Assembly: GCA_943371535.1 (NCBI GenBank)
Contig: CALRVE020000006.1
Location: 1 to 64,000, forward strand
Direction of reading: 5' to 3'
Length of the DNA: 64,000 nucleotides
Source: UBA1930 sp943371535
Lineage (GTDB): Bacteria; Bacteroidota; Bacteroidia; Chitinophagales; Chitinophagaceae
Shown: one piece after another, positions 19,822-27,757 of the stretch
How the letters are laid out: each line of letters begins with the position of its first letter
Numbering within the stretch: position 1 is the stretch's first letter
Made by a program: the position numbers and the translations under genes
Notes under the pieces: model-generated
Database searches by the model: none
What the model was told of the DNA's origin: nothing
What the model saw: the letters and a program-made list of their open reading frames with translations, nothing else

Positions 19822-19841
19822 GTGAGTGGTGAATGGTGAGT
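19822..19841. repeat. Second copy of the 20-bp GTGAGTG core repeat
   Basis: GTGAGTGGTGAATGGTGAGT here is identical to 18018-18037. The two copies flank the four-helix suffix gene and pyrH. Confidence 0.75.
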
Positions 19842-19886
19842 AGGGAATTGAAAGTGGATGCTTAATTTAAATGAAAATTATTTTGA

Positions 19887-19916
19887 ACGATTGGCAGGTT
19901 TGCCAATCGTTTTTTA
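19887..19916 (+). terminator. Rho-independent terminator downstream of pyrH
   Basis: ACGATTGGCA pairs perfectly with TGCCAATCGT around a GGTT loop, followed by six T residues. It sits 78 bp past the pyrH stop. Confidence 0.85.
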
Positions 19917-19929
19917 TTATTATTGATGT

Positions 19930-20643
19930 ATGAGTTTTGTTGATTTTTTAGTAGCAGACGAAAATGGCTTTACCAACGAATTGCTAGACGATTTTTTGGC
20001 AAAAGGCTATTATCGTATGCAACATAATTTATTTACTTGTAACGATACTCAAATAGAATACAATAGTTATAGTGTACCTGTTTTTTGGTTAAGAACACTG
20101 GTTAAAAAAATTAAACCCCATAAACTAAATCAGCCAATTGTTAGAAAATGTGCTGCTTTTACAGTTGAAATTAAAAAAGCTGCTATTACAACCGAAGTAG
20201 AAGCTTTGTATAGTTTATATAGAAACCATATTTCTTTTAGTGCAGCAGAAAGTTGTGAAGATTATTTGCATCAACGATTTTTACCCAATCCTTTTGACTC
20301 ATACATGATTGAGGTAAGAGATACTACAACCTTAATTGCAGTTGGCTATTTTGATAAAGGCAAAAATGCCATTGCCGGCATTATTAATTTTTATCACCCA
20401 CAATACCATAAGTTTAGTTTAGGTAAATTTTTAATGCTACAAAAAATAAATTATGCTTTACAGCACAACATGCAGTATTATTATACGGGCTACATAAGTA
20501 CAGCCATTACAAAATTTGATTACAAAATTTTCCCCGATCAAGAAGCTATAGAAGTGTATTTACCTGCCGATAAAAAATGGATTAATTATACTTTAATAGA
20601 TAATACTTTTTTAGAAGATTATTATTTTAATTGTTTATTGTAA
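19930..20643 (+). CDS. Aminoacyl-tRNA-protein transferase-like (ATE/Bpt family, N-degron tagging)
   Basis: This 237-aa protein resembles the C-terminal GNAT-like domain of arginyl/leucyl-tRNA-protein transferases, which add an amino acid to protein N-termini and mark them for degradation. Supporting features are the YRNHISFSAAESCEDYLHQR segment, the LIAVGYFDKGKNAIAGIINF strand pair, and YYYTGYISTAITKFDYKIFP, matching the GYWI...KM.YK signature of the family. The usual N-terminal cysteine-rich domain is shortened or absent, so activity is uncertain. It stands alone after the pyrH terminator. Confidence 0.68.
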   Translation: MSFVDFLVADENGFTNELLDDFLAKGYYRMQHNLFTCNDTQIEYNSYSVPVFWLRTLVKKIKPHKLNQPIVRKCAAFTVEIKKAAITTEVEALYSLYRNHISFSAAESCEDYLHQRFLPNPFDSYMIEVRDTTTLIAVGYFDKGKNAIAGIINFYHPQYHKFSLGKFLMLQKINYALQHNMQYYYTGYISTAITKFDYKIFPDQEAIEVYLPADKKWINYTLIDNTFLEDYYFNCLL

Positions 20644-20759
20644 GTTGGTTTGGAAAGTAAATTATAATTATATTGTTGGTGTTCTTCACCAACAAAGGCA
20701 GAAAATCTACAATTTAATTTGGTGGTTATTTTGAAATTTAATTTCAATGAATTAGTTTT

Positions 20760-22349
20760 TCATTTCTTTGGAAATTCTAAAACTAATGGTTTCATGATTG
20801 ATGAATCTATTATTTGTTTTATTGTTTCTATAACCTCAGTAAGTTGGTATCCTTCATTAACAATTAAGAAAAAACATTTATGTTTTAAACATTTCTCCTT
20901 TTTAATTCGGTCACGTTCTTTTGTTTTTTGAAATGACTCATCGCCTCCAAAATATTCAATTGGTTGATAGTGTTGGGATCCCATATACTCTATCCCGATA
21001 TTTAAATCCTCTATATAAATATCTAAGTGTTGTCTATCTAGCCATTTTGGGCGTCCATGATGAATGACATTGTAATTTGAAAACTCATTTTTTAAATTGT
21101 AATATAATTCTGTTTCTGATATCCAACCTTCTCCTATTTTCGGTACACCTCGATTTTCTCTAAAATCGTTTTCGGACTCTCTTAACTCTCTTTCATAATA
21201 CGACATGACTTTATTTATTTCTTTTAGTTCAATTTCATCAATTGAAATAGAATTAAACTTGTCCCATTTTTTTACAAAATCTAGAAAACATTTAATTATT
21301 TCCGAATTTATTGATTTTAAAACTCTGTTGTAGAAATATAGTTTAATATCGTTGATATTATTTAATCCGTAAGAAGTTAGTGATGAATTAGAAATATTTT
21401 TCCATATGTATTCGGGATTAATTGAAGTATCTTTTATTCGATTTAGGAGGTAAAAATAATTAGGTAAATTAACTATATAGTCATTAGATTCATCTAATAA
21501 TAGTTTCATCAAGTAATCATATTCCTCATTTCTTTCTACTATGTCAATAATCCATCGTGTAGTATAATGTCTTAAAACTGGGTAACAATCAGAGAGAATT
21601 TGGAAATATTTTTTTAAGATGAAATAATCTTCATCTTTTGTGTAAGTCTCACGTATTTCTAAAAGGAAAGTAAATAAATAATTGGACTCTCCTCTTACGT
21701 CAATATAATTACTATTGTAGAAAGAATATTTGAAATAATAATAAAATTCTTTAATTTCTTTAGAACAATAATCTACTTCACGGTGACTTGTAATATATTT
21801 AAACTCCCAATGTGGAATTTCAATTTCAGACTTCATTATAGTTCTTCTAATTATTGGAGTTGTCTTAATATGTTTAGAATCATTCCAATACTTTACTTTT
21901 CCACTAATATCTATGTGAGATAAATTAATAATTGATTTGTATTTTTTGGGTAGGTGAATATCTCCACCAACTTTTAATATCGAACTAAGGTTAGTGATAT
22001 CTGTATCTCTTAATATTAGATTTTTACCAACGAAATTTAATTCACCTAATGATTTTAGTTTTGTATATCGAACTCTTAAATCACCATTTATATTTTTTAT
22101 TTTATTTAATGAATTTAAATTTAACTGATGTTGAATATTCCAAATAGTAAAGTCGCCTTCGATTATTTCTAATTCTCCAAGGTCTTCAAATTCAGTATCT
22201 TCTAATGAGAAATTTCCCTTGATAATTCTGACGTTTTTGAGAGATTTAATATGGACACCTCTAATTCTTACAGAATGATTTATCACTCCTAATCTGTCAA
22301 TTAGTTTATTTAACTCTTTCTCAGTATAGATTAATAAAGGGTCTGACAT
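20760..22349 (-). CDS. Repeat-domain protein fused to a C-terminal PD-(D/E)XK-type nuclease
   Basis: I do not know this 529-aa protein as a named family. Residues 20-160 hold repeating strands (FSLEDTEFEDLGELEIIEGD and similar) that read like receptor-L or irregular leucine-rich repeats. A mainly helical middle follows. The last 115 residues form a nuclease-like domain: a Glu in WISETELYYNL (near 415), then HLDIYIEDLN (Asp near 441), IGIEYMGSQHY (Glu near 451) and the basic RDRIKKEKC helix. That order fits PD-(D/E)XK enzymes related to DUF559 and homing-type nucleases. The region is more AT-rich than its neighbours and separates housekeeping genes, suggesting acquisition. No partner gene adjoins it, so a stand-alone effector role is a guess. 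Confidence 0.65.
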   Translation of the reverse strand: MSDPLLIYTEKELNKLIDRLGVINHSVRIRGVHIKSLKNVRIIKGNFSLEDTEFEDLGELEIIEGDFTIWNIQHQLNLNSLNKIKNINGDLRVRYTKLKSLGELNFVGKNLILRDTDITNLSSILKVGGDIHLPKKYKSIINLSHIDISGKVKYWNDSKHIKTTPIIRRTIMKSEIEIPHWEFKYITSHREVDYCSKEIKEFYYYFKYSFYNSNYIDVRGESNYLFTFLLEIRETYTKDEDYFILKKYFQILSDCYPVLRHYTTRWIIDIVERNEEYDYLMKLLLDESNDYIVNLPNYFYLLNRIKDTSINPEYIWKNISNSSLTSYGLNNINDIKLYFYNRVLKSINSEIIKCFLDFVKKWDKFNSISIDEIELKEINKVMSYYERELRESENDFRENRGVPKIGEGWISETELYYNLKNEFSNYNVIHHGRPKWLDRQHLDIYIEDLNIGIEYMGSQHYQPIEYFGGDESFQKTKERDRIKKEKCLKHKCFFLIVNEGYQLTEVIETIKQIIDSSIMKPLVLEFPKK

Positions 22350-22651
22350 AATAATATTTCAGGAAATGATATATTTTATTACACATTTGTATCAAGTAAA
22401 ACTATATATATAAATATAATAAATAGGTTTCATAATAAATTATTTACTTTTTTTCCACCCATGTTGGTCTTACGAATTTAATAATCCTGCTTCAAAATCT
22501 TCGCCAATGTTGTGTCTTTCGACCAACATTGATTTATTATTTCCTTCCAAGCAGTGTTTCCTAACATTCATTTTTTTTATGAAGCGTTTTCCATCATTTT
22601 CTCCAAATTGCTTTTATGAGTTGATTAGCAAAATGCATTCTAAACAAAATT
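22350..22651. other. Intergenic gap between the repeat-nuclease gene and pbpC
   Basis: This AT-rich gap holds the likely promoter of the nuclease gene on its left side. It also has an inverted repeat, ATGTTGGTC (from 22461) and GACCAACAT (from 22521), separated by about 50 bases. No gene is supported here. Confidence 0.5.
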
Positions 22652-25114
22652 TTATTGCTCCACAATTTCAAAATGCTTACTTACACTATTTCCCTCACCA
22701 TCAACAACAGTCAACTGATGTTTACCAACCACAGGATTAATAGAGAGTTGATGAAACTTTTCTGTGGTGCCAATATATTCATTATCGATATGCCAAAATA
22801 ATTTTGCTGTACTGTTTTTATGTGTTGCGGTAAAAACGGTATTGCCTTTTTGTCCACTTATTTCTTTGGGAATAAAAATTTTAGCTTCTTCTACGGGATA
22901 AATTATTTCTAACAGTTTTGCACCATCTGTCAAACAGCCTGGTTTATAAGCAGGCAACAATACATAGTCGGGATGCTTTTGTTTATAGTAATATTCTATA
23001 GTGGGTGGCAAAATAAAATACGATTCTTGTAGCATGTTACTGGGTTGCTCACAAGTTTCATTTACACGATACGTTTTGGTTACATCCACATTTACTTTTT
23101 TACAGTAAGGACAAACTGCTGCAATATTGTTTTTATTGTGCACCATTACATTTTCTGATGTAGCACAATCTAAAGAAGTTTTAAAACCACTTTTAGCACA
23201 AACTTTAATATAGTTAAAATTTTGTTTGGGTGCTTCAAACCAATTGCTGCTAGGTAATAACCTAAATATGTCAAATAAAATAGGAGCTGCTGTTTGTATG
23301 CCAGTTAAATTGGGTCTTCCTTCGCCTGTTGTATTGCCCACCCAAACCAATACACAATGTTTTGTTGTAAAACCAACCGCCCAACCATCTCTAAAACCAA
23401 AGCTAGTACCCGTTTTCCATGCAATGCGTTGAGCCGATGAAAATAAGTTCCATAAACCTTCTTCACCCGGTCGCATTACTTCATTCATTGCATTAAATGT
23501 ATGGTACAATGCTATATTGTTAAATGGTGGGTTTGATTGATTGGTAATTGTTGTTTTTTTTGTTGACAATACACTTACGTCATCCTTCCGTTTGATGTAA
23601 TTCAACTCTGCTCCACTATTTTTAAAATCAGCATTTTCATCATCATTTAAATACATTCTTACCATATTGGTATAAATTCCTGCTAACTCATAAGGTTTTA
23701 CTTCGCAACCACCCAATATTAAACTCATACCATAATAATCTGCTGATTTATTTAACGTAGTTATGCCAACTTGCTTAAGCAAATTATATAATCGTTGATA
23801 CTTGTATTGCTGCAACATTTTTACAGCAGGAATATTTAAACTTCGGGATAATGCTCTGTTTGCTGGCACTGCACCATCAAAACCTAAATCAAAGTTTTGT
23901 GGAGTGTAACCACCCATTTGTGTTGGAATATCTGCAATTAATTGTTTAGGCAACAATGAGCCTTCGCTCAATAATGCAGCATACAATATGGGCTTTAATG
24001 TACTGCCAGGGCTTCTTGCTGCATTCAATACATCTACATGGCTTTCTAAAGAAACATCTTTTGTATTATATACATTGCCCACATAAGCCAACACATTTCC
24101 TGTATTAATTTCAACCACTAAAGCGGCTGCATTTTTTATTTGATTACCTTTTAATTGCTCATGGTGTTGTTCTATAATTCTATTGATTTGTAATTGCAGG
24201 GTAGCGTCAACCGTTGTTTGAGCTGCAGTTGAGTTTGGTTTATTTTCTTGTTGTAATGTGTTGAAATCTCTTTTAAATCTATCTAACAAATGTGGGGCTA
24301 ATTGTGGCAAAGCTTTTGGTTCGCCGGGTAGTGGTTCTAGTTTTGCTAATTCACAAGTAATGGCATCAATGGTTTTATTCAATAAAAGTTTATCGAGCAA
24401 TGCATTTCTTTTACGCAATAAAATGGGGGTGTTTTTTCCAGGATGTACTAAGGATGGAGCATTGGGCAATACTGCCAATGCTGCCATTTCGCCCCAAGTT
24501 AATTGCTCTGCATTTCTACCAAAATAACGCCATGCTGCTGCATCTAAACCAACCACATTACTACCAAAGGGAGCATTACTAGCATACAATGCTAAAATGG
24601 TTTTTTTTCGATAACTACATTCTAATCGAATGGCTAAAATACTTTCAGATAATTTATTCCAAAAATTGCGTTGATTATTTTGTTTGTGTAAACGAATTAC
24701 TTGCATGGTTAAAGTACTGCCCCCACTTACTGTTTTTTTATTGCCTAAGTTTTGTTTGATGGCTCTTGCAATTGCAATAGGATCTATACCGGGATGATAG
24801 AAAAATCGTTTGTCTTCAAAAGCTGTAATACAAGCTTCAAACTTTGATGGCATATTTTTATTAAAAGGAAATCGCCACTGACCGTCTGCTGCAATACTTG
24901 CATTGAGTAGTTGATTGTTTTTATCGGTAATTACAAAACTGGTGGGTGCTTTAAATAAAACATTGGGTAAACTAAACCAAAACCAAATGAATAAGCATAA
25001 ACCTATTGCCCATTTTATTTTGCTCTTGGTTGAAAGATGATAAAAGTATTGAGCTATTTTTTGTAGATACTTCAATGTATAAAAGATGTGTTGTAAACCT
25101 ACAGTTTTAACCAT
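22652..25114 (-). CDS. pbpC: Penicillin-binding protein 1C
   Basis: PBP1C is a bifunctional class A peptidoglycan synthase. The 820-aa protein has a membrane helix at about residues 33-52. The GT51 glycosyltransferase domain carries the catalytic Glu in AFEDKRFFYHPG, GGSTLTMQVIRLHKQ and the YASNAPFGSNVVGLDAAA segment. The transpeptidase domain has the serine in SPGSTLKP (near 368), SRSLN, and the KTG triad in AWKTGTSFGFRDGW (near 566). The C-terminal 200 residues match the BiPBP_C-type domain. All catalytic motifs are intact. In other bacteria pbpC is coupled to the alpha-2-macroglobulin gene; here four genes separate them and they converge. Confidence 0.94.
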   Translation of the reverse strand: MVKTVGLQHIFYTLKYLQKIAQYFYHLSTKSKIKWAIGLCLFIWFWFSLPNVLFKAPTSFVITDKNNQLLNASIAADGQWRFPFNKNMPSKFEACITAFEDKRFFYHPGIDPIAIARAIKQNLGNKKTVSGGSTLTMQVIRLHKQNNQRNFWNKLSESILAIRLECSYRKKTILALYASNAPFGSNVVGLDAAAWRYFGRNAEQLTWGEMAALAVLPNAPSLVHPGKNTPILLRKRNALLDKLLLNKTIDAITCELAKLEPLPGEPKALPQLAPHLLDRFKRDFNTLQQENKPNSTAAQTTVDATLQLQINRIIEQHHEQLKGNQIKNAAALVVEINTGNVLAYVGNVYNTKDVSLESHVDVLNAARSPGSTLKPILYAALLSEGSLLPKQLIADIPTQMGGYTPQNFDLGFDGAVPANRALSRSLNIPAVKMLQQYKYQRLYNLLKQVGITTLNKSADYYGMSLILGGCEVKPYELAGIYTNMVRMYLNDDENADFKNSGAELNYIKRKDDVSVLSTKKTTITNQSNPPFNNIALYHTFNAMNEVMRPGEEGLWNLFSSAQRIAWKTGTSFGFRDGWAVGFTTKHCVLVWVGNTTGEGRPNLTGIQTAAPILFDIFRLLPSSNWFEAPKQNFNYIKVCAKSGFKTSLDCATSENVMVHNKNNIAAVCPYCKKVNVDVTKTYRVNETCEQPSNMLQESYFILPPTIEYYYKQKHPDYVLLPAYKPGCLTDGAKLLEIIYPVEEAKIFIPKEISGQKGNTVFTATHKNSTAKLFWHIDNEYIGTTEKFHQLSINPVVGKHQLTVVDGEGNSVSKHFEIVEQ

Positions 25115-25194
25115 AAAGTTGAATAAGTGAAAAGGTAAATTTTTGAGAAACTCAATTCATACTGTTGGTTAATGACTATATTTTTTCAATCCCT

Positions 25195-25202
25195 TATTTT
25201 TG
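25195..25202 (+). promoter_or_regulatory. Bacteroidota-type -7 promoter element upstream of fabD
   Basis: TATTTTTG matches TAnnTTTG exactly and lies 19 bp before the fabD start codon. The only upstream TTG (25165) is further away than the usual -33 spacing. Confidence 0.4.
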
Positions 25203-25221
25203 ACATCTAATACAATGCTTT

Positions 25222-26115
25222 ATGAGTAAACATGCTTTTGTTTTTCCTGGTCAAGGTTCACAGTTTAGTGGCATGGGGAAAAATTTATACGATACAAACC
25301 CTCTTGCAAAAGAATTATTTGAACAAGCCAATGAAATATTGGGTTTCAGCATTAGTGATATTATGTTCGCAGGAACAGATGAAGCATTAAAGCAAACCAA
25401 TGTAACACAACCTGCTGTTTTTTTACATTCAGTAATTGCTTATAAAACATTGAATAATGCAACACCTAATATGGTTGCAGGACATTCGTTAGGAGAATTT
25501 TCTGCCTTAGTTGCCAACAATACTTTAAGCTTTGAAGATGCATTAAAGTTGGTCAGCATTAGAGCTAATGCCATGCAAAAAGCATGTGAAATAAATCCTA
25601 GTACAATGGCGGCTGTATTAGCTTTAGCCGATGATAAAGTAGAAGAAATTTGTGCCAACATTCAAGCTGAAACTGGAGAAGTTGTAGTGGCTGCAAATTA
25701 CAATTGCCCTGGACAGTTGGTAATTAGTGGTTCTTTAAAAGGAATAGAAATTGCTTGCGAACAAATGAAAGCTGCTGGTGCTAAACGAGCATTGGTATTG
25801 CCTGTTGGTGGTGCTTTTCATAGTCCTTTAATGGCTGCTGCAAAAGAAGAATTGGCTGCTGCTATTGAAGCAACCACTTTTAATACACCTTCTTGTCCTG
25901 TATATCAAAATGTGGTAGCTGCTGCCGTGAGTGATGCAACATCTATACAACAAAATTTAATAGCACAGTTAACTGGTGCTGTTCGTTGGACTCAAAGTGT
26001 GCAAGCAATGGTGGCAGATGGTGCTACTCATTTTACAGAAGTAGGACCAGGAAAAGTGTTACAAGGTTTGGTGCAGAAAATTTATAAAGAAGCTGTGGTG
26101 GATGGGGTGATGTGA
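25222..26115 (+). CDS. fabD: Malonyl-CoA:ACP transacylase
   Basis: FabD transfers malonate from CoA to acyl carrier protein, supplying fatty acid elongation. The 297-aa protein has the N-terminal FPGQGSQFSGMGKNLY motif, the nucleophile serine in AGHSLGEFSAL (near residue 89), the conserved glutamine-glycine loop before it, and the catalytic histidine in GGAFHSPLM (near 200). The C-terminal TEVGPGKVLQGLV is also typical. Length and all motifs are normal. It stands as a single gene; after the stop there is a TGATGATG-type low-complexity stretch and then a palindrome at 26200. Confidence 0.95.
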   Translation: MSKHAFVFPGQGSQFSGMGKNLYDTNPLAKELFEQANEILGFSISDIMFAGTDEALKQTNVTQPAVFLHSVIAYKTLNNATPNMVAGHSLGEFSALVANNTLSFEDALKLVSIRANAMQKACEINPSTMAAVLALADDKVEEICANIQAETGEVVVAANYNCPGQLVISGSLKGIEIACEQMKAAGAKRALVLPVGGAFHSPLMAAAKEELAAAIEATTFNTPSCPVYQNVVAAAVSDATSIQQNLIAQLTGAVRWTQSVQAMVADGATHFTEVGPGKVLQGLVQKIYKEAVVDGVM

Positions 26116-26199
26116 GAATATGATGATGTGATGATGAAGTAATTTGATAATGTTGGAGTGTGATGCTTGAATAATATTTTAAATAGTACTATTTTTTTT

Positions 26200-26236
26200 A
26201 ACCCCGTCAACGGTTTTAAACCTTGACGGCGGTTGA
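26200..26236. repeat. Palindrome, family member 2 (possible terminator)
   Basis: AACCCCGTCAA pairs with TTGACGGCGGTT with one bulged base. The layout and loop closely match the hairpin at 18131-18175, but CCGTCAA/TTGACGG here replaces CCGACAA/TTGTCGG there, so the pairing is kept. It lies between convergent genes and may terminate either. Confidence 0.65.
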
Positions 26237-26273
26237 AGAAATTTTAATAGAATGTCATCTTTTGAAATAAAGC

Positions 26274-26816
26274 TTACACAGTTATTGCACAGTTATACCA
26301 TTCGCCATCAAAACTAGCATTGTATTTTTTATAGAAGTTAATAGCAGGTTCGTTCCACTGTAAAACTTGCCATACAATACCATTGAATTTTTTTTCTTTG
26401 GCTTCTTCGATTAGTTTATCAAATAATAATTTGCCAATTCCTTTTCCTCTTGCTTGTTCGGTAACCAAAAAATCTTCTAAATACATACGTTGACCTTTCC
26501 ATGTACTGTAACGAATGTAGTAAAGAACAAATCCAACAATGGCCCCCTCATCTCCCACCAAGGGGGAATTTTGTGACGTTGCATTAATATGACTAATACT
26601 GTTTGGAGTTATCCCCTCTAAAGTCCCTCCTTTGGAGGGATTTAGGGAGGCTACAAAACCCCACCAAACCGGATTTTCACCAAAGCCACTTTCTTCAAAA
26701 TGTTCTAATGTAACTGTTACTTCATTGGGTGCTTTTTCATATACTGCTAACTCACGAATGAGTTCTAATATTCTACTACAATCTTTGCGTTCGGCTTTTC
26801 TAATTGTTATTTCCAT
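26274..26816 (-). CDS. GNAT family N-acetyltransferase with an in-frame repeat-derived insertion
   Basis: This 180-aa GNAT resembles diamine/spermidine-type acetyltransferases: RKAERKDCSRILELIRELA at the start, the acetyl-CoA loop VTEQARGKGIGKLLFDKL, and the terminal QWNEPAINFYKKYNASFDGEW. The usual length is about 150 aa. The excess lies between NPVWWGFVA and AIVGFVLYY, where roughly 35 residues (57-92) read SLNPSKGGTLEGITPN and onward. That insert is encoded by a hairpin-rich, G/C-run DNA element (26541-26653) unlike the rest of the gene. The insertion falls between two core strands, probably in a loop. The gene overlaps the upstream oxidase gene by 10 bp. Whether the enzyme still folds is unknown. 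Confidence 0.85.
   Translation of the reverse strand: MEITIRKAERKDCSRILELIRELAVYEKAPNEVTVTLEHFEESGFGENPVWWGFVASLNPSKGGTLEGITPNSISHINATSQNSPLVGDEGAIVGFVLYYIRYSTWKGQRMYLEDFLVTEQARGKGIGKLLFDKLIEEAKEKKFNGIVWQVLQWNEPAINFYKKYNASFDGEWYNCAITV
26541..26653. repeat. Hairpin-rich repeat element inserted in the acetyltransferase gene
   Basis: It contains CCCCCT...AGGGGG (26543-26566) and a perfect TCCCTCC-TTT-GGAGGGA hairpin (26624-26640), extended imperfectly by CCTCTAAA and TTTAGGGAGG. Elements of this wording (CCCTCCTTTGGAGGG) are, from memory, dispersed in Bacteroidota genomes. Its composition differs sharply from flanking coding DNA and it keeps the reading frame. Confidence 0.7.
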
Positions 26817-27754
26817 TCAAATTCATTTTGTAAAATTTGTAATACTTGATGGGCACATCCAAAACTTAATGTATAACCACTACCACCATGACCATAATTG
26901 TGAATGATGTTGCCTTCTTTTTCTAAACGAACAGTTTGCCTAAATGGTCGTACACCTGCCCAAGAACCAATGACTTTTTTATGTTGAATTGCAGGCAAAA
27001 TATTTTCGGCTTTTGCTTGAATGATTTTTAAATCATTTTCATTTACACTATTTGAATCTACGCCTTCTTCATAAGTTCCACCAACAATCGTTGCATCTTT
27101 TCTAGGCACCATATAACTAGGTGTTTGATTATCTATAAAAATGTGTTGCATAAAACCGGGTTCATACAAAACCACTTGACCTCTAACAGCAACAAGTGTT
27201 GCATCGTTACACAATTGCTTTGCCCCCAATGCTGTGCAGTTAATTACAGCATCAAATTGTGTTGTAAGCTCTTGTAAATCTTCAATATTGTGTTGAATAA
27301 AATTGGTTTGCAATAATTGTAATTCTTGCATTAACCAAGGCAAAAAAATTTGTGTTTCAATTAATGGAACTTTTGCCAAATAAGCTTTTGCATATCCGTT
27401 CGGTAAATTTTTTTCTTCTACAATTGAATAAGAATTATCTGGCATATAATTCAACCAATTATCTTCATCTTGCACATTGGGTTTAACAGCTTTTATAATT
27501 TCTACCATACTTATGCCTGTAGCAATATTGGCACTTAATTGTTCAAAAAAATTGTAGCTAAACTTACACCAATCTTTTGCTCTTGCATCGTTACGAACAT
27601 GGTAAGGAAACCAAAATGCTGCTGCTTTATTAGATACCAAATTGGGTGAAAACTCTTTTGCAAAAACAGTAACATGATAACCTGCATTTACCAATGTATA
27701 AGCAGTAGATAATCCACTAATTCCAGCACCAATAATAGCAATTTGTTGATTCAT
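26807..27754 (-). CDS. FAD-dependent D-amino-acid-oxidase-like protein
   Basis: This 315-aa flavoprotein begins with the FAD-binding motif IIGAGISGLSTAYTLVNAGY. It carries KAAAFWFPYHV, typical of eukaryotic-type D-amino-acid and D-aspartate oxidases. Substrate-region motifs YMVPRKDATIVGGTYEEG and the C-terminal NYGHGGSGYTLSFG are also of this family. It probably oxidises D-amino acids to oxoacids with hydrogen peroxide as product. It lies 3 bp from the upstream PLP-enzyme gene and overlaps the acetyltransferase, so the three form one leftward operon that may concern amino-acid turnover. The substrate is not determined. Confidence 0.82.
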   Translation of the reverse strand: MNQQIAIIGAGISGLSTAYTLVNAGYHVTVFAKEFSPNLVSNKAAAFWFPYHVRNDARAKDWCKFSYNFFEQLSANIATGISMVEIIKAVKPNVQDEDNWLNYMPDNSYSIVEEKNLPNGYAKAYLAKVPLIETQIFLPWLMQELQLLQTNFIQHNIEDLQELTTQFDAVINCTALGAKQLCNDATLVAVRGQVVLYEPGFMQHIFIDNQTPSYMVPRKDATIVGGTYEEGVDSNSVNENDLKIIQAKAENILPAIQHKKVIGSWAGVRPFRQTVRLEKEGNIIHNYGHGGSGYTLSFGCAHQVLQILQNEFEWK

Positions 27755-27757
27755 TGT

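Noticed and set aside
22478..22567. A 29-codon minus-strand frame starting MLGNTAWKEIINQCWSKD
   Set aside because: It reads protein-like but is very short, has no family match I can name and overlaps an inverted repeat. It could be a gene remnant, but the evidence is too thin.
22507..22740. A 77-aa plus-strand frame between the nuclease gene and pbpC
   Set aside because: Its second half lies antisense to the end of pbpC and the composition is not protein-like.
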